Shown: positions 1 through 11,700 of the stretch, piece by piece
Numbering within the stretch: the stretch's first letter is position 1
How the letters are laid out: every line of letters starts with the position of its first letter
Source of the DNA: Sanderia malayensis
Lineage: Eukaryota; Cnidaria; Scyphozoa; Semaeostomeae; Pelagiidae
Direction of reading: 5' to 3'
NCBI GenBank assembly: GCA_013076295.1
Contig: RQOL01000882.1
Location: forward strand, 1,054,001-1,118,000
DNA: 64,000 bases
The notes under the pieces: generated by a model
Told to the model about the DNA's origin: nothing
The model's database searches: none
What the model saw: the letters and a program-made list of their open reading frames with translations, nothing else
Program-made: the position numbers and the translations under genes

Positions 1-560
1 CTATCCCTAGTAAACCACCCTCTCTAGCAAAAAACCCTCTCTAGTAAACCACCTTCTCTAGCAAACCACTATCTTTAGTAAACCACCTTATCTAGCAAAC
101 CACCCTCTCTAGTAAACCACCTTTTCTAGCAAACCACTATCTTTAGTAAACCACCTTTTCTAGCAAACCACCCTCTCTAGCAAACCACCCTCTCTAGCAA
201 ACCACCCTCTCTAGTAAACCACCTTCTCTAGCAAACCACTATCTTTAGTAAACCACATTCTCTAGCAAACCACTATCTTTAGTAAACCACCTTCTCTAGC
301 AAACCACTATCTTTAGTAAACCACCTTCTCTAGCAAACCACCCTCTCTAGTAAACCACCTTCTCTAGCAAACCACTATCTTTAGTAAACCACCTTATCTA
401 GCAAACCACTATCTTTAGCAAACCACCCTTTCTAGCAAACTACCCTCTCTAGCAAACAACCCTCTCTAGCAAACCACCCTCTCTAGTAAACCATCATCTT
501 TAGTAAACCATCCTCTCTAGTAAACTACCTTCTTTATCAAGCCATCTAGTAAATCACCTT
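1..560. repeat. 17-18 bp minisatellite array
   Basis: Tandem copies of a unit close to ctctctagtaaaccac fill this stretch, with variants cagcaaaccac and atctttagtaaaccac. The same family (usually ctctctattaaaccatc) recurs in introns of CSDE1 and CPT1 and at the right edge of the window, so this is a dispersed tandem family. No gene is seen in it. Confidence 0.9.
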
Positions 561-1771
561 CATTATTAAACCACCATCTCCACCAAAACACCAGACTTTT
601 CAGAGAGTACTCCGACCATCAAATGTAGCCATATCACCAAACGAAACAAAATCTCGACTAAGATCAAGTCACAAGGCGGTAAAGAAGTAAGTAAATTAAA
701 AAATGAAGTGAAATTAATAATAACAATATGAAATAATGATAATAACATGGAAATAATAAAAGGATTGTTTTCATTATGGATAATAAATGATCCAATCAAC
801 ATTTGATTAGGTGCTTATTGGATCATACTAAATTAGATTATGCTAAAAAAACATATTCAACAGCATCGTACTCTACCCCTGCTGTCCTCTATAGAACTAT
901 AGAAACCTACACGCAATCTTGATAATTCAGGGGGTTAACATAGTCAATAAATGGACGGATAATTCTGCTGAAATGTTTGGTGGGTTCGGCAGATATTTTT
1001 TAAAACCACTGAAGAGAAATTATGAAGCTTGAAGAATATATGCTTGCTAAACTGCGGGAAACAACACCAAAAATTTCGCCCAAATCCTCGTAAGCCATCG
1101 GAGAATTCTTAAAATTTTTCAGTTAGTTTCAACAGTCTAAACACAGCAAATTGTTTTGCATGATAAACACAGAAAAAACACCTATCTGCAAAGTGTCCTC
1201 GTACACAAGAACAACATATAGTTTTTAGACTTTTAGAGAAAGTTCCTGACAATAAAACAACATAGAACTCATTGCTAACACCAGCAACGCCCTTAAGGAT
1301 TAGATTGTTTCCGTTTAAAAAACATGCTTATCTGATTACGACCAAAATCAGTGGACATATTTTTGTAATTACCAGAGCGTACAAACTCAGGTGCAGTGAG
1401 ATAAGAAACAGGCCTAGACAGGATACCTGCAAAGTTCTCGCGTTGATTTTGCCCTGTAAAATCTCACCAGCGGAGAGGAATTCAACAGTTTACATACCTC
1501 AAAAGCGAAGAAGACTTCTCGAGTTATCTTTCAGTAAATCTCAGGTCGTTGATTGAAATTAATCCTCCGTAAATGAAATGTTTTTCATGCACAGTCATAG
1601 CAGAGGAGTTTCACGCCAGAAGACTCCTCTGGTAAACACATCCACTTCCGGTTGGGTGGGGCAATACGAAACCGAGGCTTCGACCTAATTTGGAACATGC
1701 TCCGATGACGTAATTAATGCCGTCATGCTCCTCCGCGAAACACTGCTCCATCGCCAGCTGTTGTTGTTCAT
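561..1771. other. Upstream intergenic region of RRP7A, no supported gene
   Basis: No reading frame here resembles a protein. A CRE-like TGACGTAA lies near 1705, about 65 bp before the RRP7A start, so the promoter is probably within 1550-1771. On the minus strand a donor-like TTTGAG/GTATGT occurs near 1495. It could be the first non-coding exon of a divergent gene leaving the window to the left, but nothing else supports that. Confidence 0.4.
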
Positions 1772-3145
1772 ATGTCGGCCATGTTCTTAGAACCGAAGAA
1801 AACCACGTGCAACATCATGGCGACGATAGCTGGCTTCAAAATTTTTCCTGTTGCTTTTGACAGTACAGTTCAAACTCCACACTTTTTATACATTAAGAAG
1901 CATACACACCAGAAGAGTAGTGTCAATTTTCCAGCCGATAAAACTCTTTTTATTGTCAATGTTCCGCCATATTGTACCAGAAGGGGCCTTCGAAATGTTT
2001 TGAAACAATTTGGGCCTATTGAATCAATTTTCATCCAAGTTGCACCAGGACACGTGGACGAAAACACAGATGGAAAATTGTTTGAGCTCGATAAAACAGA
2101 AAAGCATAAATTCAAAGTATTATTTATTTTCTTTTATCGTGTTATTGCCATGGCAGATGAATAGTTTTAAAGAGGATGGTTTGGTTTAATAGCCAGTTTG
2201 CAGAGTATGGCCGATTTCAACAAGATCTCGGGTCGGGTGCGCCAACAGGCCTACAACGCGGGTGCGGGTGCGCCAAAATCCCAGATATTGGCTGGGTGCG
2301 CCACTCAGGTGCGCTATTCCAACTATTTCCAAGATATTAAGGTGCTTTTAGGCCATCTTGTAAAAGAATCCAGGTTCCATGAGCCCTCCGTGAGTTTGCT
2401 TAAGAATCCAGGAGCGTTTCTGATACGATTATGATGCTAGCATTACTGTTAAATGGGTGTTTCCCTGTAATTAAAAGGGTGTGGTTTCAAAAAAATTTTG
2501 TCCAGGGGCGCCTCCAGCACTGATCTTGGGTGCGCCACTGACATACTCTGCAAACTGGTTTAATAGAGAGGGTGGCTTAATAGAGAGGGTAGTTTAATGG
2601 AGAAAATTGTTGTAAATGTAATGTAACATAATGCAAGAATGTTAAAATTCATTTTCCAGGTTGCCTATGTTGTTTTCAAAGATGCCAGTTCAGTAAACAA
2701 ATTCTTCAACTGTGATGACTTTTCAGAACACAATAACCACATATCAACTGTGTCACAACCAGTAAAAACCGGAATGGAAAAGTGGACCATGGAATATCGA
2801 AAATCATACCCGGACCCTGTGGAGTTGCAGAATCAAATTGACAAATACATGCAAGAGTTTGACGTGAGAGCAGAGAAGGAAAAGGAGCGTGAACGGTTGC
2901 TTGCAGAGACGGATGAAGAAGGGTGGACACTTGTTACACATGGGGGCAAAAACAAGGGTGTACCCCAAGTGCGTGTCAGTGCAAAGGAGAGAAAAAAGAA
3001 GAAAGAAAAGGAGGTGTTACAGTTTTACAGTTTCCAGCAGAGAGAGTCGAAAAGAGAACACATCGCACAGTTGAGGAAGAAATTCGAAGAGGATAAAAAG
3101 AAAATTGAATTAATGAGAAATGCACGGAAGTTTAAACCGTTTTGA
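1772..3145 (+). CDS. RRP7A: Ribosomal RNA-processing protein 7 homolog A
   Basis: Two coding exons, 1772-2116 and 2660-3145, join in phase 0 (AAA/GTATTA donor, TTCCAG/GTTGCC acceptor) to give 276 residues; human RRP7A has 280. The family is a nucleolar factor of the small-subunit processome needed for 18S rRNA maturation. The N-terminal half holds a degenerate RRM: RNP2-like LFIVNVPPYCT (about residue 52) and VAYVVF at the exon joint. The C-terminal Rrp7 region is well conserved: TDEEGWTLVT, a Lys-rich stretch, LQFYSFQQRESK, and the hallmark HIAQLRKKFEEDKKKIEL, ending RKFKPF. The first ATG of the frame is used, following an in-frame-free upstream region with a CRE-like site. The single intron carries a hAT-type MITE. 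It converges on the PCLAF-like gene. No polyA signal is obvious close to the stop. Confidence 0.93.
2193..2558. mobile_element. hAT-type MITE, copy 1 (in RRP7A intron)
   Basis: The 366 bp element begins CCAGTTTGCAGAGTATG and ends with its near-perfect inverted copy CATACTCTGCAAACTGG. It is flanked on both sides by the 8 bp direct repeat TTTAATAG (2185-2192 and 2559-2566), the duplication length typical of hAT transposons. The duplicated target is itself a piece of the local 17 bp minisatellite (GGTTTAATAGAGAGG). It has no transposase. A second copy lies at 51542-51909. Confidence 0.88.
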
Positions 3146-3975
3146 ATTTGTAATTATTTTTATGTTATTTGTCAGCTTTTACAAAAAAATATTGTTAAAA
3201 TCTGAAAAAATGTGAATGAACTAAGAAAGAAAGAAATGAACACAAATAATGAACGTAAGTGGAAATGAACTTAAAGAGATTGATTTAAACATGAAGTTCA
3301 GCTGAAGAAATGTGGGGATATGATAGAAATGGAGTTTAATTGAACTTAAAGATTCTTGAAATAAACTACTTGAAGGTTCTTGAAATAAACTACTTAAAGA
3401 TTCTTGAAACAAGCTTAATGAATAGCAACATAAATCATAACGAAGAAGGTTGATGAAAAATGTGAAAGAAGATAGCCTAATAAATAAAATCACTTATTGA
3501 TTGTTACACAAATATACTAGATCTAGACTACTCTATTGCATATTAAGTATCCGTTCTGTGAGTTTCCATATCTTCCAAACAACAGTTTAAAAACCAGAGT
3601 ACATTATGATTACAATTTGTATCACAAGAGCTGCAGTCATCTCAAGTCTTAATGTTTGAATTGTCAACACTGAATACTGTAAAGCCCCATGAAGCCCCCC
3701 TGGGGGTCAATAGCTAAAGTGATAAAGCTTGAGTTTATGGATTTCCAGATGAGAATTTATAAAACTCTCAAATAAACTTGAGATATATGCTTCTCTTAAT
3801 TAACTACAAATTAACTTGGATGTTTTATGGGATGTTTTATTCAAAAATAAAGGGAAATAAATTCAAAATGTTTAAGAGGAGAGCAAATCAGAATAGATAA
3901 AGAGGCGTCAAAGATTTTACAATGTAATACCTTTTTGTTTAACAGTTTTTTATTGATTAGGAAATTAAGAGTCCG
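3146..3975. other. Convergent 3' intergenic region
   Basis: This AT-rich region lies between the RRP7A and PCLAF stop codons and presumably holds both 3' UTRs. A short A-rich tandem repeat around 3340-3420 (units near ttcttgaaataaactactt) is the only structure seen. No gene was found. Confidence 0.5.
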
Positions 3976-6028
3976 TTAGTCACATAACAAGCTTGATGGC
4001 CCAGGTTTTGCTTCAGGGATAGATATACCAACCTGATTCGGGCCACTGTTACTTTGAGCACTGCAACTCGATCCTTCAGATGAAATTGCTGTTGTTGTTG
4101 TGGGTGTCAAATTTTCGTCTTCCTTTAATCCTTGTGGATTTTCAGGGGACAATTCAGGCTCTTCCTCCTCAGAATTAGTTTCCCTGTTTTCAATGCATGT
4201 TACCGTATCTCTGCATTCTGTCCTCATATCACAATCACCATTGATAGCATTGTCACTGGCTGAAGATGAAGATGCGGCAGAAGAACATGCTTCAACTGCA
4301 GATGACTGACTGTTCTCAGTAGGTTTCTCTTTTTTGCTTACCTTTGGGTAAAACTCTGCAATACCTACAAAAAGTGGAAATGAAATTAGCCAACCCCCTG
4401 GAATTATGGTTATTAGTATTGTTATTCAATAGAACAAATAGAAATCCCAGGGTTGATGAAATAAAAATTAACCTCCTGGAAATATATCATTTCTCATTGT
4501 TTATCAATGGACCAAATGAACCTTCCAGGGGTGACAGTATGAGGCAATATAGTCAGACACTTTACCTCCTAGAAACATATCATTTTGTATTGTTTATCAA
4601 TGGACCAAATGGACCTTCCAGGGGTGACAGTATGAGGCAATATAGTCAGACACTTTACCTCCTAGAAACATATCATTTTGTATTGTTTATCAATGGACTA
4701 AATGGGGCTTCCAGGGGTGACAGTAGGAGACAACATAGTCAGACACTTTACCTCCTGGAAATACATCATTTCACATTGTTTATCATTGGACTAAATGGAC
4801 CTTCCAGGGGTGACAGTATGAGGCAATATAGTCAGATACATTAACCTCCTGGAAATATATCATTCTGCATTGTTTATCAATGGACTAAGTGGACCTTCCA
4901 GGGGTGACAGTATGAGATAACATAGTCAGACACTTTACCCCCTGGAAATATATCATTTCACATTGTTTATCAATGGACTAAATGGACCTTCCAGGGGTGA
5001 CAGTATGAGGCAATATAGTCAGATACATTAACCTCCTGGAAATATATCATTCTGCATTGTTTATCAATGGACTAAATGGACCTTCCAGGGGTGACAGTAC
5101 GAGATAACATAGTCAGACACTTTACCCCCTGGAAATATATCATTTCACATTGTTTATCAATAGACTAAATGGACCTTCCAGGGGTGATTGCATGAGACAA
5201 TATAGTCAGAGAGATTACCTCCTGGAAATATATCATTCTGCATTGTTTATCAATAGACTAAATGGATCTTCCAGGGGTGACAGTATAGCACAATATAGTC
5301 AAATCATTAAGAAGTCAATTTACAATGTTTATCTTTGGGAAAATGAAATTTTCAGGCATGAAACTTCAAATTTCTAAAGATGCAATTGCAAAGCTGCACT
5401 TTTTACCCTTTTGCCATGAAGGAGTGGGGCATATCCTCAACGGGTTGCCCCCACCCCCACCAGAGTATCCACCTTTGTGGGCAGAGCTACCACCGCCACT
5501 GGTTGAGGTACTGGCAATTCTTGCTGCAGAATTTCCAACTTGCTTCCTTGGGGCCTTTGCCACAACAGCTAGAATAAAAATAAAACCATTATTACAAATG
5601 TGAATTTCAAAGAAAGCTGGACAACTCGTACACACTTCGAGCTGAGCCCACCATATCATGGTCAAAGTTGCCACTTCCAAGTCAACCGACTTTTTTCACT
5701 CGAGAATATGTGGTACGATTTTGATAAAGTTATTCTAGAAAGGAAGGGGCGCTCGCGCTTTTTTGGAAGTTCGTGAGCATAACGCATCAGTAAAAAAAAT
5801 GATGACAGATATTAAGTAAAATTATTGAGCATTAAATTGAATTAAATCGGGGAGAAATAGTTGGTGAAAGGCAAAAGTTAAAGACGGCCTAAAAGAGACA
5901 CATATGTACATTTTTCAGCTTTCGAAAGCAAAAACAAAAACTTACTACTAAATACTTATCTAAATAAATAGATAATCTAAAAATGTCCCACCTCTTCTGA
6001 CCGAACAATCAGCCCTGGTGCGTACCAT
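3976..6028 (-). CDS. PCLAF: PCNA-associated factor (PAF15/PCLAF-like)
   Basis: Three exons read on the minus strand: 6028-5992, 5568-5407 and 4364-3976, giving 195 residues (human PCLAF 111). The family is a small disordered protein that threads through the PCNA clamp during replication and repair. The start MVRTRAD matches human MVRTKAD. Exon 2 gives VVAKAPRKQVG and CPTPSWQKG, matching VVAARAPRKVLG and RPTPKWQKG. The PIP box QKGIAEFY (pattern QxxIxxFY) is assembled exactly across the exon 2/3 junction, which confirms the splice model. Exon 3 then runs on for more than 120 residues of acidic, Ser/Thr-rich low-complexity sequence, longer than in vertebrates. The human ubiquitylated Lys15 aligns with Arg12 here, while Lys24 is kept as Lys21. 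An E2F-like site lies 81 bp upstream. Intron 2 holds a 93 bp tandem array. Confidence 0.88.
4400..5320. repeat. 93 bp tandem array in PCLAF intron 2
   Basis: About ten copies start with acctcctggaaatatatc and contain ccttccaggggtgacag; the starts are spaced 93-94 bp (4471, 4564, 4657, 4750, 4844, 4937). Because 93 is a multiple of three, one frame stays open with a 31-residue period; this is not a gene. The same unit recurs in PK, CSDE1 and MICOS13 introns. Confidence 0.93.
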
Positions 6029-6108
6029 CTTGCTCAAAAATCAAAACTCTAGCAAATGTAATATTGATCAAATCAAACCAACAAAACAGCTTCAATACAA
6101 ATATGAAA

Positions 6109-6120
6109 TTTAGCGCCAAA
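6109..6120. promoter_or_regulatory. E2F-like site upstream of PCLAF
   Basis: TTTAGCGCCAAA (its complement is TTTGGCGCTAAA) fits the E2F consensus TTTSSCGC from both sides. It lies 81 bp before the PCLAF start codon. Human PCLAF is a cell-cycle gene under E2F/DREAM-type control, so an E2F site is plausible. The motif is seen; its use is inferred. Confidence 0.55.
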
Positions 6121-6159
6121 TGCTTTTGGTTGGCTTGGTGGAAGTGGAAGAAAAGCTTC

Positions 6160-7030
6160 TCCTGCGCAATAGCCTATATATGGTGCTGCGCATATACACC
6201 CATCTTTAGGGCACTCTAACCCTAACCCTAATCCTAATCCTCGCTCTAACCCTAACTCTAACTGATCCACTATACATTGTCAGTAGTATTACGTCATGCA
6301 TGCTCCTGCGCAGTAACCTATATATAGTACTGCGCATACACACCCACCTTTAAGGCACTCTAGCCCTAACCCTAACCCTAATCCTAACTGATACACCAGT
6401 CACTCTCAGTAGTATTACGTAATGCATGCTCCTGCGCAAAAACCTAAATATGGTACTGCGCATGCACACCCACCTTTAAGGTACTCTAGCCCTAGCCCTA
6501 ACCCTAGTCCTCACTCTAACCCTAATCCTAACTGATACACCAGTCACGCTCAGTAGCATTACGTAATGCATGCTCCTGCGCAGGAGTCTAATTATGGTAC
6601 TGCGCATACACACCCACCTTTAAGGCACTCTGGCCCTAGCCCTAACCCTAATCCTAACTGATACACCAGTCACTCTCAGTAGTATTACGTAATGCATGCT
6701 CCTGCGCAGTAACCTAAATATGGTACTGCGCATGCACACCCACCTTTAAGGCACTCTAGCCCTAGCCCTAACCCTAGTCCTCACTCTAACCCTAATCCTA
6801 ACTGATACACCAGTCACGCTCAGTAGCATTACGTAATGCATGCTCCTGCGCAGGAGTCTAAATATGGTACTGCGCATACACACCCACCTTTAAGGCACTC
6901 TAACCCTAACCCTAACCCTAATCCTCACTCTAACCCTAATCCCAACTGATACACCAGTCACTCTCAGTAGCATTACGTCATGCATGCTCCTGCGCAGTAG
7001 CCTATATATGGAACGGCGCATGCACGCCCA
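6160..7030. repeat. Interstitial telomere-like higher-order array
   Basis: Runs of CCCTAA alternate with a conserved non-telomeric segment containing acgtaatgcatgctcctgcg and tactgcgcatgcacaccc. Landmark ACGT positions are 6291, 6417, 6561, 6687, 6831 and 6975, giving spacings of 126, 144, 126, 144 and 144 bp. The 18 bp difference is one extra degenerate CCCTAA module. The motif matches the TTAGGG telomere repeat used by most animals other than arthropods and nematodes. Confidence 0.85.
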
Positions 7031-7957
7031 CTTTTAGGAAATTTAAATTACAAATTGATCAAAACACAAAATATATGTTCTCTTCAGGTTTTGAACCAGT
7101 GGTCTCGAGGTTAGTGTGCAGGTAAGCTACCGGTAGACTACAGCACCGCTTCCCAACAGAAGAGAATATCATAAGGTCAAAGGAATCAGCGTTCCAGACA
7201 TATAGTCATCCTTCACCCGTTGATATCAGTCATCTGCCGTGACGCTCCTCGTGCCTATTTGAGATTGGCCGGCACAGCAAATCATTCGGCTATCGAATTA
7301 AAATATGTCTTTGACATACAACAGATGCAAGCTAGCATCTAACCTATTGAGCTACTTCACTGTTCGGTGAAAGTTTAGTCGCAGCTTAACAAGAATTATC
7401 TAAAGAATTAAAAATACTTTTAAGATCACCTGACAGATCCATTTTGCATAGAGCTCGTTATCAGTAGCTATAAATGGAAGAACTTCTTTCTCAATTGATA
7501 TTGGTTTGGGCTTGAAAAGATGGTAATATGTAATAATAAGCAAATGTACTAAGCAACGCAAGGGTAACATGGAATATAATACAAAGGTGTGGTGTCTGGA
7601 CGTAAATTCGCTCCTGATTGGGGGGGGGGGCACCACAAGAACATTTAATCAGAAGAAGGACAATTTTTTATTCATAAAAGGAGCATGGGTGTGCAGTTTC
7701 AATCAATTGCTAGATGCCTTAGTCCTGATTATTGATTTTACATCACAACAGCACTCATCTTAACAATTCTACAGGCTTGTTTATAAATTATCTTAATTGT
7801 ACCTTATTGTAATTGAAGCGTTGTAACAAACATCAACATGTGGCCAGCCAGATGAAAAAGAAGATTTATATCATTTTATGATGTACTGTAAAGGTTATAG
7901 ACGACTCATAGAGTTATATGATGTACTCAAACATCTTAAAACTACAGCAACCATACA
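7031..7957. other. Intergenic stretch with possible tRNA-derived SINE traces
   Basis: On the minus strand, 7085-7155 contains a B-box-like GGTTCAAAACC preceded by TAGTCTACCGGTAGC. A second stretch (7320-7365) reads GTAGCTCAATAGGTTAGATG, like a tRNA D-arm. Neither folds into an obvious intact tRNA by eye; they may be SINE remnants. A poly-G run occurs at 7620. No gene is seen. Confidence 0.3.
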
Positions 7958-7959
7958 TA

Positions 7960-8230
7960 CCGTAAATCCTCGATTAAGCCCCCGGGAGCTTACTTGTAAA
8001 AACTAAATTTTAGCCCAACTATTGTTCAATATTAAGCAAAATAAAAGCTATACTATGCAGCCAATCAATGAAGTTATTGGCTTAAACTTGCTGTTATTTG
8101 CAATACATTCACTAAACAACTTAAATGGCTCGATACTTGGGCTCAATATCCTTGCAAATGGTTATCAGGATGGGGGCTTATTCGAGGGGAGGGCTTATTC
8201 GAAGGTGGGGGCTTATTCGAGGATTTACGG
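7960..8230. mobile_element. MITE with TA target duplication (CCGTAAATCCTCGA family)
   Basis: The left end CCGTAAATCCTCGATTAAG mirrors the right end CTTATTCGAGGATTTACGG, and TA flanks both sides (7958-7959, 8231-8232). The inner part repeats ggggcttattcgag modules. TA duplication and length (271 bp) fit a non-autonomous Tc1/mariner-type element. Related copies lie at 18243 (truncated), 31242 and 48355. Confidence 0.8.
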
Positions 8231-8793
8231 TACAGGAGAAAGAATCTGTAGTTGGCTATTTCCTCTTTGATAGCAGTCACATTGAAAGGAAGAAAGAACA
8301 ACTTTATTGTATGTGGAGACAAAGAGATCGCCAGACAAAGGCACTGAGAAAAAACTAAAAGAAGAAAGAAGAACTTGGGGAAAAGAAGAAGAAAAAATTG
8401 AAGAACAAGAACCGAGGCGCCGATGTGAAGGCTAAGCCTCAACCTAATTCAATAATTAACTTGATATAAATATGATTCAACAAAAACAGAACAACAGTTG
8501 CAGACTAAAATCACTTTCATGAACAAATTAAATATATGGAAAACAAGGATGACATTATCATCAATTATCATAAATTATATCGCAAATTAATTACGCCAAT
8601 CGGAATCAAGTAAAAGTGGAAAAAGTTGTATATATTTCATTGCAACCAAATTCCTCTATTAAAAATATAAACAAACACGAGTAAACAAACAAACACAAAT
8701 AGCATGTGACTTAGTCACCGAAGCAAAACCACTCAGCAACAACAACAATAACTATTTGAACACAAAAGAAACAGTATCAGAAACAGCCTCACG

Positions 8794-11700
8794 TTAGTGA
8801 AAATAAATCTCTGCCTCGTTTCGACGACCAATGACGTCACCAGTCTCGGATACCTGCAGAATGCGGATGGTGTTGGTGGTCTGCGAACCGGGTGACCAGC
8901 CGACAACAAAGACAATGAAAGAACCGGGCCGAATAAACCCCATATCACGACCAGTAGTGACACCGTACATCAGCCTGGCGTTGACGTCATCTGACCAATT
9001 CTTCTCCCTTGACTCCCCGTAATACAACGGGAAGAGGCCACGTGGTAAATGCGCCTGCCTAGCGACGGTCTCGTCACGCGCAATCAGGATTATAGGGCAA
9101 CGTGGTCGGTAGTGGGAGAGGATCCTGGCAGTCCTACGACGAAACCATGAAACAATTGAGAATTGAGATCTTGTAACCCTGTGTGTATCATTTAATTCAC
9201 AAGCATTTCTGAGTTATATATTGCAACCAGATAAATGTAAAAAAAATGATCTATTTCTACGAGGTGAAGTTTCTATTTATATTGTCTCATATCGTGATCA
9301 CTAGAAAGTCAATTTCGCCCATTGATAAACAATACCAAATTGTATATTTCCAGTGGGTAAAGTATCTGGCTATATAGCCTCATACTGTCACCCCTAGAAG
9401 GTCCATTTAGTCCATTGATAAGCAATGCAAAACGACATATTTCCAGGGAGTAAAATTTGTGACTATATAGTCTCATACTGTCACCCCGGAAGGACCATTT
9501 TATCCATTGATAAACAATACGAAATGATTATTTCCAGGAGGTAAAGTATCTGACTATATTGTCTCATACTGTCACCCTTGGAAAGTCCATTGAATACATT
9601 GGTAAAGAGCATAAAATGATGCTTTTCATTAAGTAAAGTGTTTCACAACACCCATACTGTCACCCCTGGAAAGACTACACGCGTCATCGATAAACAATAC
9701 AAAACAGTAGATTTCCTGGGGGTTGCAAAAAACAGCTTACCTCCCACTGGTTGAAAACACAATGATGGCAGCGGCGTTGACTTTGAATGAAGCACTGACG
9801 GCAGCAATGCAAGTCGTTTCAGTGGCATCGGTAAGCTCCTTAGCATTCTTCAAATCATCGTAAAGATTACGATGAAATATTGCTGCTTCAGCCTCTCTGC
9901 AAATCTACGAAAAATGAAGAAACTGTAATATGTTACCCCCTGCAAATATATCACTTCGTATTGTTTATCAATCGAATAAATGAACACTCTAGGAGTGATT
10001 GTATCAGACAATATACTCAGACGCTTTACCTCCTGGAAATATATCATTTCGCATTGTTTATCAAAGGACTAAATGGACCTTCCAGGGGTAACAGTATAAG
10101 ACAATATACTCAGACGCTTTACCTCCTGGAAACATATCATTTATCATTGTTTATCAATCGACTAAATGGACCTCCTAGGGGTGACAGTATAAGACAATAT
10201 ACTCGGACGCTTTACCTCCTGGAAATATATCATTTATCATTGTTTATTATTGGACTAAATGGACCTTCCAGGGGTGACAGTATCAGACAACAAACACAGT
10301 TGAAGTCAGGCACTTTAACAATGCAAGCAGAAAAGGGTGCATTTTCAATAATTTCCCAAATAAGCTCCTGGGGGTAACAACGAACATTACCTTGTGCATT
10401 GTAAGAACTGCCTGTGAGGGGTAAGCCCCCTTTGCTGTTTCCCCTGACAACATCACACAATCTGCTCCATCCAGCACAGCATTGGCGACGTCTGAAGCTT
10501 CAGCTCTTGTTGGACGGGGGTTGTCCGTCATGGATTCAAGCATCTGAAAATATCAATAAACAATAAATAAAACATACATTATATATTATCAACATTGTTA
10601 TTATCATTAATATTATCATCAGTTACATTATTGCAGCATTATTACAAGTTTTCATTATATTTGGGTTTCCAAGGCTGAGCAAAGATGGAGCATTGAATAT
10701 AGCACAAACAATGCTATAATCTAAGCAGTTGATAGTTGATAGATGCACACGTATGCTTGCTCTATCTTTACAAGGTATGGGTTTCTAAGGTTGAGCATAG
10801 ATGAAACATTGAATATAGCACACACAAGGCTATAATCTAAGCAGTTGATAGTTGATAGATGCACACGTATGCTTGCTCTATCTTTACAAGGTATGGGTTT
10901 ATAAGGCTGAGCATAGATGGAGCATTGAATATAGCACACACAAGGCTATAATCCAAGCAGTTGATAGTTGATAGATGCACACGTATGCTTGCTCTATCTT
11001 TGCAAGCTGTGGGTTTCTAAGGTTGAGCAAAGATGGAGCATTGAATATAGCACACACAAGGCTATAATCTAAGCAGTTGATAGTTGACAGATACACACGT
11101 ATGCTTGCTCTATCTTTACAAGGTATGGGTTTATAAGGCTGAGCATAGATGGAGCATTGAATATAGCACACACAAGGCTATAATCTAAGCAGTTGATAGT
11201 TGACAGATACACACGTATGCTTGCTCTATCTTTACAAGGTATGGGTTTCTAAGGTTGAGCAAAGATGGAGCATTGAATATAGCACACACAAGGCTATAAT
11301 CTAAGCAGTTGATAGTTGATAGATGCACACGTATGCTTGATCTATCTTTGCAAGGTATGGGTTTATAAGGCTGAGCATAGATGGAGCATTGAATATAGCA
11401 CACACAAGGCTATAATCTAAGCAGTTGATAGTTGACAGATACACACGTATGCTTGCTCTATCTTTACAAGGTATGGGTTTATAAGGCTGAGCATAGATGG
11501 AGCATTGAATATAGCACACACAAGGCTATAATCTAAGCAGTTGATAGTTGACAGATACACACGTATGCTTGCTCTATCTTTACAAGGTATGGGTTTCTAA
11601 GGTTGAGCAAAGATGGAGCATTGAATATAGCACACACAAGGCTATAATCTAAGCAGTTGATAGTTGATAGATGCACACGTATGCTTGATCTATCTTTGCA

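Noticed and set aside
1..560. Possible CRISPR-like short direct repeats
   Set aside because: Direct 17-18 bp tandem repeats with no spacers; an ordinary minisatellite family.
1272..1556. 94-residue open frame upstream of RRP7A
   Set aside because: No recognisable similarity, no codon-like pattern and no splice support; treated as chance.
4344..5377. Open frames with a 31-residue period (LLEIYHF)
   Set aside because: The 93 bp intronic repeat stays open by chance because its period is divisible by three; the same unit is found in both orientations in other introns.
7085..7365. Possible tRNA genes on the minus strand
   Set aside because: B-box-like and D-arm-like words are present but no complete cloverleaf could be drawn; at most SINE remnants.
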